Source: Luminiphilus sp.
GTDB lineage: Bacteria > Pseudomonadota > Gammaproteobacteria > Pseudomonadales > Halieaceae
Assembly (NCBI GenBank): GCA_029251065.1
Contig: JAQXEB010000247.1
Location: 1 to 35,748, forward strand
DNA: 35,748 nucleotides
Reading direction: 5' to 3'
Shown one piece after another: positions 23,147-31,486 of this stretch (within the stretch, counting starts at the first letter, position 1; every line of letters starts with the position of its first letter). A program made the position numbers and the translations under genes. The notes under the pieces are model-generated. The model was not told the origin of the DNA and did not search any database. It was given only the letters and a program-made list of their open reading frames with translations.

Positions 23147-25158
23147 GCACTGCTGAGCTGGAGATCATGGCGCTCAGAGAGCGGCTAGATATGTGGTCAT
23201 TGGCGTATCATCGTGACGATAATCCGCTGGCGAGTGATGCGGAATATGATTCTGCGCTGCGCCGACTGCGTGATCTGGAGGCACTGCATCCAGAGCTTTT
23301 TTCAGTATCGTCGCCGACCCAGCGAGTGGGCGATACGCCTTTAGGTGAATTTGTTAGCGTGCGACATAAGCTACCCATGCTTAGCTTGGATAACGCCTTT
23401 AGTGGTGAGGATTTAGCCGCTTTTGAGGAGCGTAACGCGGCAAAGCTTGGGCTTCATTCGTTGACGTTTTGTTGTGAGCCTAAGCTTGATGGGGTTGCCA
23501 TGAGCCTTTTGTACGAGGACGGCATTCTCGTGCGCGCTGCCACACGTGGTGATGGGTCATCGGGCGAGGACATTACGCACAATGCGCGCACGATTGACAC
23601 GGTTCCCTTGCGCTTACGCAGTCCTTCATACCCAAAGGTCCTTGAGGTTCGTGGCGAGGTAGTGATTCCACGCGGCGCATTTGCCACCTTAAATGCCGAG
23701 CAAGCCCAACGCGGAGACACCGTATTTCAGAATCCGAGAAATGCGGCGGCAGGCAGTTTGCGGCAGCTTGATTCAAGAGTGACCGCCACTCGACCACTGG
23801 TTTTTATGGCTTATTCAGTGGGCTACGTCGAGGAGGCTGAGCTGCCGGCAACCCACAGCCACACGTTGGCATATCTCCGTGATGCGGGATTTAAAACGTC
23901 GAGGCTTATCGAGCGCGTCGAGGGATGGGGTGCAGCCGAGCACTACGTTGAACGCATTTTAGCTCAGCGCGATGCGATGGACGTCGATATTGACGGTGTC
24001 GTCGTGAAGGTTGATGACTTCGTTCAACAGCAACGTTTGGGTTTTGTTGCGCGTGCACCACGGTGGGCGATTGCTCGAAAATTTCCAGCTCAAGAGGAGG
24101 TCACGACGCTCTTGGGCATTGACTATCAAGTCGGTCGGACCGGTGCGATTACACCCGTTGCTCGTCTCAAGCCCGTCTTTGTAGGGGGCGTTACGGTCAG
24201 TAATGCCACGCTGCACAATGTTGACGAAATGGCTCGGCTCGACATTCGAATCGGTGATGAGGTCATTGTCCGCCGAGCGGGCGATGTGATCCCTCAAATT
24301 GTTCGCTCCTTGGTCGACAGACGCGTCGGAAACCCCGAAACAGTCATCTTTCCAAGTCAGTGTCCGGATTGCGCTACGCCGCTTGCGCGCGATCTGGACG
24401 AAGCGGCGATCCGATGCGACAACCGAACGGGGTGCCCGGCTCAGCAAAAAGCAGCGCTTGAGCACTTTGTTTCTCGCAAGGCCTTAGATATTGATGGTGT
24501 GGGGGAGAAGCTACTCCATCAATTGTTCGATACCGGTTTGGTGAGATCGGTCTCTGACCTTTACGATCTGAGTGTGGAGCAGGTGGCGGCGTTGGATCGA
24601 ATGGGCGTCAAATCTGCGCAAAAAGCCATCGATGCGATTGATAAGAGCAAGGTTACAGACTTGCACCGGTTGCTTTACGCCTTGGGTATTCGAGAAGTGG
24701 GAGAGGCGACTGCGCGTGGTCTGGCGTCGCATTTTGGATCCCTCGATGCGATTGCGTCGGCGTCGCAGAACGCGCTGGAAGAGGTATCCGATGTGGGTCC
24801 AGTGGTTGCGGCCCATATTCGTCGCTATTTTTCTCTCGAATCGAATCGACGACTCATTGATCGATTGTTGTGCGTTGGCATGGACTGGGTAGATACGCAC
24901 GAGTCGAGCAATGCTAATAACGTCTTGGCGGGTCAAACGTGGGTGGTCACCGGTAAGTTGGAGTCTATGTCGCGAGACGCCGCGGGTGCTTTGGTCAGGC
25001 GCTTAGGGGGGCAGACGGCGGGATCGGTGAGTAAAAACACCGACGTGTTGCTCGCAGGCCCTGGTGCGGGCTCTAAGCTCAGCAAGGCACAATCACTCGG
25101 GTTGAAGATTATTGATGAGATGGAGTTCGCTCAAATCGTATCGGAGGCCGGTGTGTGA
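23143..25158 (+). CDS. ligA: NAD-dependent DNA ligase LigA
   Basis: A 671-residue LigA with the full domain order. Ia is an NMN-binding domain (YHRDDNPLASDAEYD). The adenylation domain has K114 in CEPKLDGVAM and RGDGSSGEDIT. The OB fold contains YQVGRTGAITPVA. The zinc finger has C407, C410, C425 and C431. Helix-hairpin-helix repeats (about 440-570) and a C-terminal BRCT domain (about 592-671, GQTWVVTGKLESMSRDAAG) complete it. It seals nicks after Okazaki fragment processing and is essential in most bacteria. The GTG start overlaps the zipA stop. The stop overlaps the lipoprotein gene (GTGA). Confidence 0.97.
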   Translation: MSTAELEIMALRERLDMWSLAYHRDDNPLASDAEYDSALRRLRDLEALHPELFSVSSPTQRVGDTPLGEFVSVRHKLPMLSLDNAFSGEDLAAFEERNAAKLGLHSLTFCCEPKLDGVAMSLLYEDGILVRAATRGDGSSGEDITHNARTIDTVPLRLRSPSYPKVLEVRGEVVIPRGAFATLNAEQAQRGDTVFQNPRNAAAGSLRQLDSRVTATRPLVFMAYSVGYVEEAELPATHSHTLAYLRDAGFKTSRLIERVEGWGAAEHYVERILAQRDAMDVDIDGVVVKVDDFVQQQRLGFVARAPRWAIARKFPAQEEVTTLLGIDYQVGRTGAITPVARLKPVFVGGVTVSNATLHNVDEMARLDIRIGDEVIVRRAGDVIPQIVRSLVDRRVGNPETVIFPSQCPDCATPLARDLDEAAIRCDNRTGCPAQQKAALEHFVSRKALDIDGVGEKLLHQLFDTGLVRSVSDLYDLSVEQVAALDRMGVKSAQKAIDAIDKSKVTDLHRLLYALGIREVGEATARGLASHFGSLDAIASASQNALEEVSDVGPVVAAHIRRYFSLESNRRLIDRLLCVGMDWVDTHESSNANNVLAGQTWVVTGKLESMSRDAAGALVRRLGGQTAGSVSKNTDVLLAGPGAGSKLSKAQSLGLKIIDEMEFAQIVSEAGV

Positions 25159-25772
25159 AGCAGATCAGATTTCGATATGTGCAATTACTTATCGTCATTG
25201 TCACCGTGACGGGGTGCGCCAGCGCGCCTCCCGATAAATTGGACAATGTCTGCGATATTTTCCGCGAAAAAGGAGGATGGTATGACGATGCTGTCGACTC
25301 ACGTAAGCGGTGGGGGGTTCCGGTTTCGATCATGATGGCGTTTATGCATCAGGAATCGCGTTTTGTTGCAGGCGCGAAGCCGCCACGTAAACAGATTTGG
25401 GGGTTTATTCCTGGGCCAAGAGCCAGCGACGCTTACGGTTACTCGCAGGCCAAAACCAGTACCTGGGACTGGTACAAGCGTAAGTCCGGTAACCATGGTG
25501 CTGATAGAGACGACTTTGAGGACGCAATTGATTTTGTGGGTTGGTATAACCACACGACGCATCAGGTGAATGGCATTTCGAAAGACGACGCTTTCCGATT
25601 GTATCTTGCGTATCACGAGGGGCACGGGGGTTATAAACGTGCCAGTTATCGTTCAAAACCGTGGCTGGTAGAGGTTGCTAAAAAAGTCGATCGTCGGGCA
25701 ACACGCTACAACAACCAGTTGGCCTCCTGCCAAACTGAGTTTGAACGCAAAGGCTGGCTCGATTGGTGGTAA
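25155..25772 (+). CDS. SLT-domain (lytic transglycosylase-like) lipoprotein
   Basis: A 205-residue predicted lipoprotein. The N-terminal signal ends in the lipobox VTGC with C21. An SLT-type catalytic fold follows: the presumed catalytic Glu is E67 in AFMHQESRF, with a downstream AYGYSQAK (94-101), and a late YLAYHEGHGGYKR element that resembles the active-site-flanking YN/GxG parts of the family. Lytic transglycosylases cleave the MurNAc-GlcNAc bond of peptidoglycan. The segment is shorter than Slt70 or MltC and closer to the EmtA/PA-type small lipoproteins. The GTG start overlaps the ligA stop, so it belongs to the smc-zipA-ligA operon. The specific name is unknown, and activity is inferred from motifs only. 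Confidence 0.8.
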   Translation: MKQIRFRYVQLLIVIVTVTGCASAPPDKLDNVCDIFREKGGWYDDAVDSRKRWGVPVSIMMAFMHQESRFVAGAKPPRKQIWGFIPGPRASDAYGYSQAKTSTWDWYKRKSGNHGADRDDFEDAIDFVGWYNHTTHQVNGISKDDAFRLYLAYHEGHGGYKRASYRSKPWLVEVAKKVDRRATRYNNQLASCQTEFERKGWLDWW

Positions 25773-25774
25773 GG

Positions 25775-25808
25775 GCGTCATGTCGTTGTCACTTTATTAT
25801 TATTTAAT
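25775..25808 (+). promoter_or_regulatory. Candidate Pho box and promoter of phoB-phoR-pst-phoU
   Basis: Two 7-base half-sites lie 11 bases apart, GCGTCAT (25775-25781) and TTGTCAC (25786-25792). Each matches 5 of 7 positions of the known PhoB half-site CTGTCAT, with the GTCA core intact in both. TTTAAT (25803-25808) follows 10 bases later as a -10 candidate, matching the usual layout where the Pho box replaces the -35. Transcription would start near 25815, upstream of the ribosome site GAGAGG (25819-25824) of phoB. The 62-base gap sits directly before a phosphate operon, which supports PhoB autoregulation. Confidence 0.55.
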
Positions 25809-25834
25809 GGGCGAGACTGAGAGGGTTTTGCGTA

Positions 25835-26545
25835 ATGACAGCACAAAAGGTACTAATCGTTGATGACGAGTTCTCGATTCGCGACATGCTCCGTATGGCG
25901 CTGGAGATCTCTGATTTTGAGTGTTTAGAAGCTGCAAACATTCAGGATGCCCACCGGATTATCGTGGATGAGCGTCCATCGATTGTGCTACTCGATTGGA
26001 TGCTCCCTGGGGGGAGTGGCCTTGAGCTGCTGAGGCGATTGAAGCGCAGCGACACGACTGCCGAGATTCCGGTCATCATGCTGACCGCCAAGACTGCTGA
26101 AGAAAACATTGTCCAAGGCCTGGATTTGGGAGCAGATGACTACGTCACCAAACCCTTTGCACCTCGAGAGCTCATCGCTCGCATTAAGGCCCTGCTGCGT
26201 CGGAGCGAGGCGGGGGACCAACGAGGTCTTCTTGAAGTCGAGCAGTTGGTGCTTGACGTGGATGGTCGACGCGTTTTTGTTGCGAATGCGCCTATTGAAA
26301 TGGGCCCTACCGAATTCAATTTATTACTGTTTTTTATGTCCCACCCAGAGCGCGCATACACCCGGAATCAGCTTTTAGATCATATTTGGGGCGCTAATGT
26401 TTATGTGGAAGAGCGCACGGTCGATGTTCATATCCGTCGTCTGCGAAAGGCCCTAGAGGGCGGGGTAGTTGATTACAGCGACTTGGTGCAGACGGTTAGG
26501 GGAACGGGGTATCGGTTCTCGGCAAAGGGCATGGTAGCCGAGTGA
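25835..26545 (+). CDS. phoB: Phosphate regulon response regulator PhoB
   Basis: A 236-residue OmpR/PhoB-family regulator. The receiver domain has acidic residues D10/D11, phospho-acceptor D54 (VLLDWMLPGGSG) and K106 (YVTKPFAPREL). The DNA-binding winged helix (about 130-230) contains GPTEFNLLLFFMSHPERAY and ERTVDVHIRRLRKAL. VRGTGYRFS ends the domain. On phosphate limitation PhoR phosphorylates it, and it activates Pho-box promoters. A candidate Pho box stands in front of it. The stop overlaps phoR (GTGA). Confidence 0.96.
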   Translation: MTAQKVLIVDDEFSIRDMLRMALEISDFECLEAANIQDAHRIIVDERPSIVLLDWMLPGGSGLELLRRLKRSDTTAEIPVIMLTAKTAEENIVQGLDLGADDYVTKPFAPRELIARIKALLRRSEAGDQRGLLEVEQLVLDVDGRRVFVANAPIEMGPTEFNLLLFFMSHPERAYTRNQLLDHIWGANVYVEERTVDVHIRRLRKALEGGVVDYSDLVQTVRGTGYRFSAKGMVAE

Positions 26546-27831
26546 GTCTCTCGCGCCACTGGTGGCGTGCCCTAACAAGACTTGTTGTTATTATTTGTCT
26601 GGGCGCGTTGTTCGGAATCTTTCTTGGAAATATTGTGGGAGGACTCAGCGTTGCCTTGGCGCTGGTCTTGCTGTTTTGGAATATTCAGCTTTTTCGGATG
26701 GAACGGTGGCTGTCTAATTCAAAGAGTGACCCTCCGGAAGCAAGTGGGGTTTGGGGGAGGCTTTTCGATCACGTCTACCGTCTGCAACGCCAAAGTAAAG
26801 AGGCCCAAGGGCGCTTAGCGTCTTCGTTGGAATACCTGCAAGCGTCGCTGAAATCATTGCGAGACGCTGCGCTGATCACGGACCCCAGAGGCAATATAGT
26901 CTGGGTTAACGATTCCGCTGAGTCGTTGTTGAGCATTACTTTGGTGCACGACGTTGGCCGTCCGCTGCTAAATCTTATGCGCGCACCGGAGCTGAGTGAA
27001 TACCTCACCTGTGGAGAGTACAAGTCACCACTGCGAATGCCCCCAACCCCTGAGCAGGATAAGTGTCTGCAGGTTGAAGTGTCGATCTTTGGTTCAGGCG
27101 ACCGACTGATCTTTGTCAAAGACATCACTGAGCAATACAAGCTCGAGATGATGCGCCGCGATTTCGTAGGGAACGTCTCGCATGAGCTAAGAACACCTCT
27201 GACGGTGTTAAAAGGGTACGTGGAAAATCTTGGATTATTGAGCGATGACGTGGTCACGCAAATACAACGCCCACTGTCGCAAATGGACATGCAAGTGGGG
27301 CGTATGGAAGTGCTGCTTAAGGATTTATTATGGTTGTCGCGAATCGAATCCATAGAAAACACAGATAAAACCTCACCCGTAAACGTGGGTAATTTGATTG
27401 TGGAAATTGTAGATGGGTTAAGAGCTGCATGGCCCGACCGGCTCATTAGCCTTTGTTTGAGTCATGAGGGCCTCATTTTTGGCGACGTGATCGAGTTGCA
27501 CAGTGCGATCAGCAATCTCATCGTTAACGCCTTGAAGTACAGTGACTCAGAATCGGAGGTCACGGTAGAGTGGTTCGCGCGCAATAACAGACCCGTTCTT
27601 AGAGTTGTTGATCGAGGAGAGGGGATTGAGGAGCATCACATTCCACGCCTGACTGAGCGTTTTTACCGTATTGATAAGAGCCGAAGTCAGAGCACAGGCG
27701 GCACGGGCTTGGGCCTTGCGATCGTGAAGCACGTGGCGCTGTCACACAACGCGGAGCTCAAGATTGAGAGTATTCCGGGCGAGGGCTCCGTTTTTTCAAT
27801 CCTATTCAGCGCCAATGAAGCGACTCTTTAG
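26542..27831 (+). CDS. phoR: Phosphate regulon sensor histidine kinase PhoR
   Basis: A 429-residue PhoR of typical length. Two hydrophobic N-terminal segments with almost no periplasmic loop (about 10-50) match PhoR, which senses phosphate through PstSCAB-PhoU and not through an external domain. A PAS domain (about 100-200) follows, then the H-box VSHELRTPLTV with H214, and the ATPase domain with the N-box (SAISNLIVNALKYSD), VVDRGEGI and GTGLGLAIVKHV. The start is GTG in the GTGA overlap with phoB. The 3' end overlaps pstS by 17 bases, so the kinase and the transporter are translationally linked. Confidence 0.96.
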   Translation: MSLSRHWWRALTRLVVIICLGALFGIFLGNIVGGLSVALALVLLFWNIQLFRMERWLSNSKSDPPEASGVWGRLFDHVYRLQRQSKEAQGRLASSLEYLQASLKSLRDAALITDPRGNIVWVNDSAESLLSITLVHDVGRPLLNLMRAPELSEYLTCGEYKSPLRMPPTPEQDKCLQVEVSIFGSGDRLIFVKDITEQYKLEMMRRDFVGNVSHELRTPLTVLKGYVENLGLLSDDVVTQIQRPLSQMDMQVGRMEVLLKDLLWLSRIESIENTDKTSPVNVGNLIVEIVDGLRAAWPDRLISLCLSHEGLIFGDVIELHSAISNLIVNALKYSDSESEVTVEWFARNNRPVLRVVDRGEGIEEHHIPRLTERFYRIDKSRSQSTGGTGLGLAIVKHVALSHNAELKIESIPGEGSVFSILFSANEATL

Positions 27832-28741
27832 ACGATTTTTTGTTGTTTCGGTGCTGGTTAGCTCATCGCTTGTGTGGGCGCAGTCTGATGACGAAAGTGA
27901 TCGTAGTCTGATCATCGTGGGTTCAGACACACTCGCTAAAGTTGTCACAGCGTGGGCCGAACAATTTTACGTTCTTAATCCGACAGTCTTGGTTGAGGTT
28001 CAGGCTGTGGGCTCAGCGGCGACGCCCCCGGCACTGCTATTGGGGACGGCAACGATCGGGACTATGAGTCGTCGGATGAATGCCGATGAGCGGGACGCTT
28101 TTGCCGTTAGACGGCAGAGACCCCCAATTGAAATTTCGCTGGCAGTAGATGCTGTAGTGTTGATCGTGCATCAGCAAAACCCCTTGAAAAGTGTGTCAAT
28201 GGCGGAAGTCGGTCAGATATTTGGTATGCCGGGCACCTGTGGGAGCTCAATGCGTCCTATCGTTTGGCGAGACTTGCGAGAAGACAGCCCATTGGCGAAT
28301 CGGAAAATACAAGTCTTTGGCAGAACCGCGACCAGTGGCACGTATCAATATTTTCGGCGTATCGCCCTGTGCGATGGGGATCCCGGTATTTTTGTCAATG
28401 AGATACCGGGCGGGGCGGGTATCGTCAATACAGTAGCAAGGGTCCCGGGTGGCATTGGCTACACGGCGACAAGCTATACCTCAAACGACGTCAAAATATT
28501 AGGTATTGAACGACCGGATGGGCGCATTTTGTACCCAGATGATCCTGAGTATCCGCTAAAGCGAACGCTTTACCTGTACCTGATGACTGACGTTAGCTCA
28601 GAATCGCGGTCTATTGAATGCGAATTTGTAGCCTACGTTGCGAGCGAGAAGGGTCGCGATCTCTTGATAAATGCAGGCTTTAGTATTCCGCAAGTTCCTG
28701 ATTCCCAGTCTGCACGGGGCGTAGCCGATGCCTGTGGCTAA
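27815..28741 (+). CDS. pstS: Phosphate-binding periplasmic protein PstS
   Basis: A 308-residue PBP-like-domain protein. The signal peptide covers about residues 1-22 (RFFVVSVLVSSSLVWA), followed by IIVGSDTLAKVV and IGTMSRRMNADE, and the phosphate-binding motif TSGT (173-176) in GRTATSGTYQYF. Four cysteines (C142, C186 and two near the C-terminus) could form disulfides. PstS captures phosphate for PstCAB. The ATG at 27815 gives a clean signal peptide; an in-frame start 17 codons upstream lies inside phoR. The gene overlaps both phoR (17 bases) and pstC (14 bases). It belongs to the Pseudomonas-like PstS set, more divergent than the E. coli protein. Confidence 0.9.
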   Translation: MKRLFRRFFVVSVLVSSSLVWAQSDDESDRSLIIVGSDTLAKVVTAWAEQFYVLNPTVLVEVQAVGSAATPPALLLGTATIGTMSRRMNADERDAFAVRRQRPPIEISLAVDAVVLIVHQQNPLKSVSMAEVGQIFGMPGTCGSSMRPIVWRDLREDSPLANRKIQVFGRTATSGTYQYFRRIALCDGDPGIFVNEIPGGAGIVNTVARVPGGIGYTATSYTSNDVKILGIERPDGRILYPDDPEYPLKRTLYLYLMTDVSSESRSIECEFVAYVASEKGRDLLINAGFSIPQVPDSQSARGVADACG

Positions 28742-30464
28742 TTGGCGCCATTTCAAGTCTGTGAGTCTGGGATTGCTGATAAGAGTCGCGAGTTTTACCG
28801 TGATCTTTGCGCTGTTGGGAATGGTTGTGCAAATGATGGTGGTGGCGGCGCCTATTTTTGCCGCTAGCACTCTAGAGCGCATCGATGCACCTGATGGGGG
28901 TAGGGGTGTACCTGTGTCGCGAGCTGAGTCGCAGGACGCAGACCTCAGGCAGCCAATCTACTGGGTCTCAAAAGGAGGGTGGCAACTCATAGGCAATCCA
29001 GGCAATCCTTGGTTGTGGGTGCATGATCAAACCGCAGTTCGACTAAACGTTACCGAATTACCCTCAGACTTCTCGATTGCTCAAATGGTGGGTCATCAGA
29101 GAGGGCTTGCAGTACTGGTGGGCAACAGGCTGGAGCATTTCCACTTCTCGCAATCGACATCTATCAATGATGTGCCTGCCGTAGAGCGCGTGAAAACCGT
29201 TTTAGTGGATAGCGATATTGTTGCGTTAGCCGGGCATCCGCGACTTGCCGTGGTGGCCTTGGCAACGTCTTTGTCCGAAATACAGGTTGTTGATTTTCGA
29301 AACCCTGATGCCACGTTGCGTATTCAAGTGGATGTCGAGATCGATACAATTGCTTGGGTGTCGCCGTCGCTTATTCGCGCATTGACACCCTCTGGCGACG
29401 CCGTGCTGTTTGTGTTTCGAGCGACTGACATTGGGGGTGACTGGCGTCGTCTCTTTAGCCCGACTCAGTATGAAGGTTATCCGTCTGAGGAGTATCTGTG
29501 GTTACCCCTTCCCTCCGCGCAGGCGGCTGAGTCAAAATATTCAGTGACTCCTCTGATTTTTGGAACGCTCAAGGCGGCGTTGCTCGCCTTGCTGTTCTCC
29601 GTACCCTTAAGTTTGGGTTGTGCAATTTATGTGGGTTGCTTTATGTCAGAGGCTCAGCGGCAGCGAGTGCGACCTGCGATCGATATGCTGACCGCGTTTC
29701 CGACGGTGGTACTGGGCGCTATTGGTTTGTTTTGGCTTGCACCTCGCTTTGGTGAGTTTTTGTCTGCACTGATTGGCGTTATTGCCTTATTCCCGATTCT
29801 TGCGGTTTTAGGGATCTTTGGCGTCAGAGCACTGGGCTGGCGATGGGTGAGACACGACGCCTTAGATGACTGGCCCCTGAGATTGCTGCCCTTGGTTTTG
29901 CTGGTGATCGTATTGGGCGCTGCTGCAGGGTTGATTGGCGCGGCACAACTTCCCGGCGGGTCCCTTGAGGCCTACCTGTTGTCAACGGGCCTATCGATTT
30001 CGTACTTTAATTCACTGCTGGTTGGGATTGTTTTGGGCTTAGCGATTACCCCAACGATATTTTCTATTGCCGAGGAGGCGATCCATGCCGTGCCACGTAA
30101 CATGGCCGCGGGTGCTCTGGCCCTCGGATCCACACCTTGGCAGAGTTATCGCGACGTTGTGTTGCCTCTCGCATTACCTGGAATGATTGCAGCAATCATG
30201 GTCGGATTTGGAAGGGCGGCGGGTGAGACGATGATTCTCGTCATGTTGTCGGGCAACACTGGAATTTTGGACCTCAGTATCTTCGAAGGACTTCGCTCTG
30301 TTAGTGCATCACTGGCGCTAGAGTTGCCGGAAGCACCTAAAAAATCCTCGCATTACCAAGTGCTATTCGTGATGGGTGTTTTGCTTTTTGGCCTCACTTT
30401 TATCGTGAATACAGTGGCCGAGATTATTCGTTCGCGAGTAAGAATGCGCGTCAGGGGACTGTAA
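28728..30464 (+). CDS. pstC: Phosphate ABC permease PstC with large periplasmic domain
   Basis: A 578-residue PstC, far longer than the roughly 320-residue E. coli protein. A first helix lies at about residues 10-38. An extracytoplasmic region of roughly 225 residues (about 40-265) follows; it is rich in short beta-like and hydrophobic stretches (for example LAVVALATSLSEIQVVDF). The permease domain begins near residue 270 (SVTPLIFGTLKAALLALLFS) and carries the EAA loop with NMAAGALALGSTPWQSYRDVVLPLALPG. It forms the phosphate channel with PstA. Long PstC proteins are also known in Pseudomonas; the role of the extra domain is not known to me. It overlaps pstS and shares one base with pstA. Confidence 0.93.
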   Translation: MPVANWRHFKSVSLGLLIRVASFTVIFALLGMVVQMMVVAAPIFAASTLERIDAPDGGRGVPVSRAESQDADLRQPIYWVSKGGWQLIGNPGNPWLWVHDQTAVRLNVTELPSDFSIAQMVGHQRGLAVLVGNRLEHFHFSQSTSINDVPAVERVKTVLVDSDIVALAGHPRLAVVALATSLSEIQVVDFRNPDATLRIQVDVEIDTIAWVSPSLIRALTPSGDAVLFVFRATDIGGDWRRLFSPTQYEGYPSEEYLWLPLPSAQAAESKYSVTPLIFGTLKAALLALLFSVPLSLGCAIYVGCFMSEAQRQRVRPAIDMLTAFPTVVLGAIGLFWLAPRFGEFLSALIGVIALFPILAVLGIFGVRALGWRWVRHDALDDWPLRLLPLVLLVIVLGAAAGLIGAAQLPGGSLEAYLLSTGLSISYFNSLLVGIVLGLAITPTIFSIAEEAIHAVPRNMAAGALALGSTPWQSYRDVVLPLALPGMIAAIMVGFGRAAGETMILVMLSGNTGILDLSIFEGLRSVSASLALELPEAPKKSSHYQVLFVMGVLLFGLTFIVNTVAEIIRSRVRMRVRGL

Positions 30465-31486
30465 TGGGATCGAGCGCGACGATCAGACGACGTCGACTTT
30501 CGGGCTCTCGATTCGAGCGAGTGAGATCGCTCGCCATGCTCGGCCTATCGGCGAGCATGGTGTCTACCCTGCTGCTCATCGGAAGTGGCTTATTCGTTTT
30601 GCTGCTCGCCAGCGCTGGCGATTGGCTGTTCTTGTCTTCTGGGGGTCATGAAGACGGTGTTCTTGATCGATTAAATGATGTTCTCTTCGCCAAGCCAAAT
30701 GTAGAGAACGGTTTGACAGGGTTATTCCCCGCCATTGCAGGGACATTCTCACTCGTGATGGTTATGACGCTATTTGTAGCACCCCTAGGCGTCGCGACCG
30801 CCATTTACTTGTCTGAGTATGCAAAAGACACCTGGTATACCAAACTTATTCGGATCAGTATCACCAATCTTGCAGGCGTCCCCGCGATTATCTATGGCAT
30901 CTTCGGGCTTGGATTTTTTGTCTATGGACTTGGCGGACAGGTTGATGCGCTTTTTTATACGGATAGATTGCCCCGCCCGACATTCGGTACAACGGGTTTG
31001 CTTTGGGCTGCGCTCACGCTCGCTTTAGTCAACTTGCCCGTTGTGATCGTGGCCGTGACAGAGGGTCTTGATGCACTGTCGAATGACCTTCGCGAGGCCA
31101 GTATCGCTTTGGGCGCCACAAAGAGTGAAACGGTCTTCAAGGCCCTGATGCCGGCCGCCTTACCGAGTGTTTTTTCGGGATTGATTCTTGCGACCGCGCG
31201 CGCGGCCGGCGAGGTGTCACCACTGCTGCTCGTGGGGGCGGTCAAATTCTCGCCGTCACTCCCCCTGTCGAGTCGCGCGCCATTTATTGAATTTGAGCAG
31301 AAATTTATGCATCTGGGTTTTCAGCTATTTGACGCTGCGTTGTTTGCCCGCCTTCCGCCCGGAGGCCTTGGCTGGGTGGCATGCATCGCATTGATCCTCG
31401 TACTGTTAATCGGTGTTCTAAACTTAACCGCGGTCAGCTTAAGAACGGCCATTCTTAAACGCAAAACCTTTGAAAACCCCTTTTGA
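30464..31486 (+). CDS. pstA: Phosphate ABC permease PstA
   Basis: A 340-residue permease with a short basic N-terminus, a first helix (about 25-50), and a permease domain (about 80-330). The EAA loop is LREASIALGATKSETVFKALMPAALPS, followed by RAAGEVSPLLLVGAVKF. It completes the PstCA channel. The ATG shares its A with the pstC stop (TAATG at 30462-30466). The stop overlaps a TTG start of pstB (TTGA, 31483-31486). Confidence 0.95.
   Translation: MGSSATIRRRRLSGSRFERVRSLAMLGLSASMVSTLLLIGSGLFVLLLASAGDWLFLSSGGHEDGVLDRLNDVLFAKPNVENGLTGLFPAIAGTFSLVMVMTLFVAPLGVATAIYLSEYAKDTWYTKLIRISITNLAGVPAIIYGIFGLGFFVYGLGGQVDALFYTDRLPRPTFGTTGLLWAALTLALVNLPVVIVAVTEGLDALSNDLREASIALGATKSETVFKALMPAALPSVFSGLILATARAAGEVSPLLLVGAVKFSPSLPLSSRAPFIEFEQKFMHLGFQLFDAALFARLPPGGLGWVACIALILVLLIGVLNLTAVSLRTAILKRKTFENPF

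Noticed and set aside
25780..25863. 27-codon frame starting MSLSLYYYL between the SLT lipoprotein and phoB, considered as a leader peptide
   Set aside because: It has no ribosome site, overlaps the Pho-box region and the phoB start, and shows no attenuator structure.
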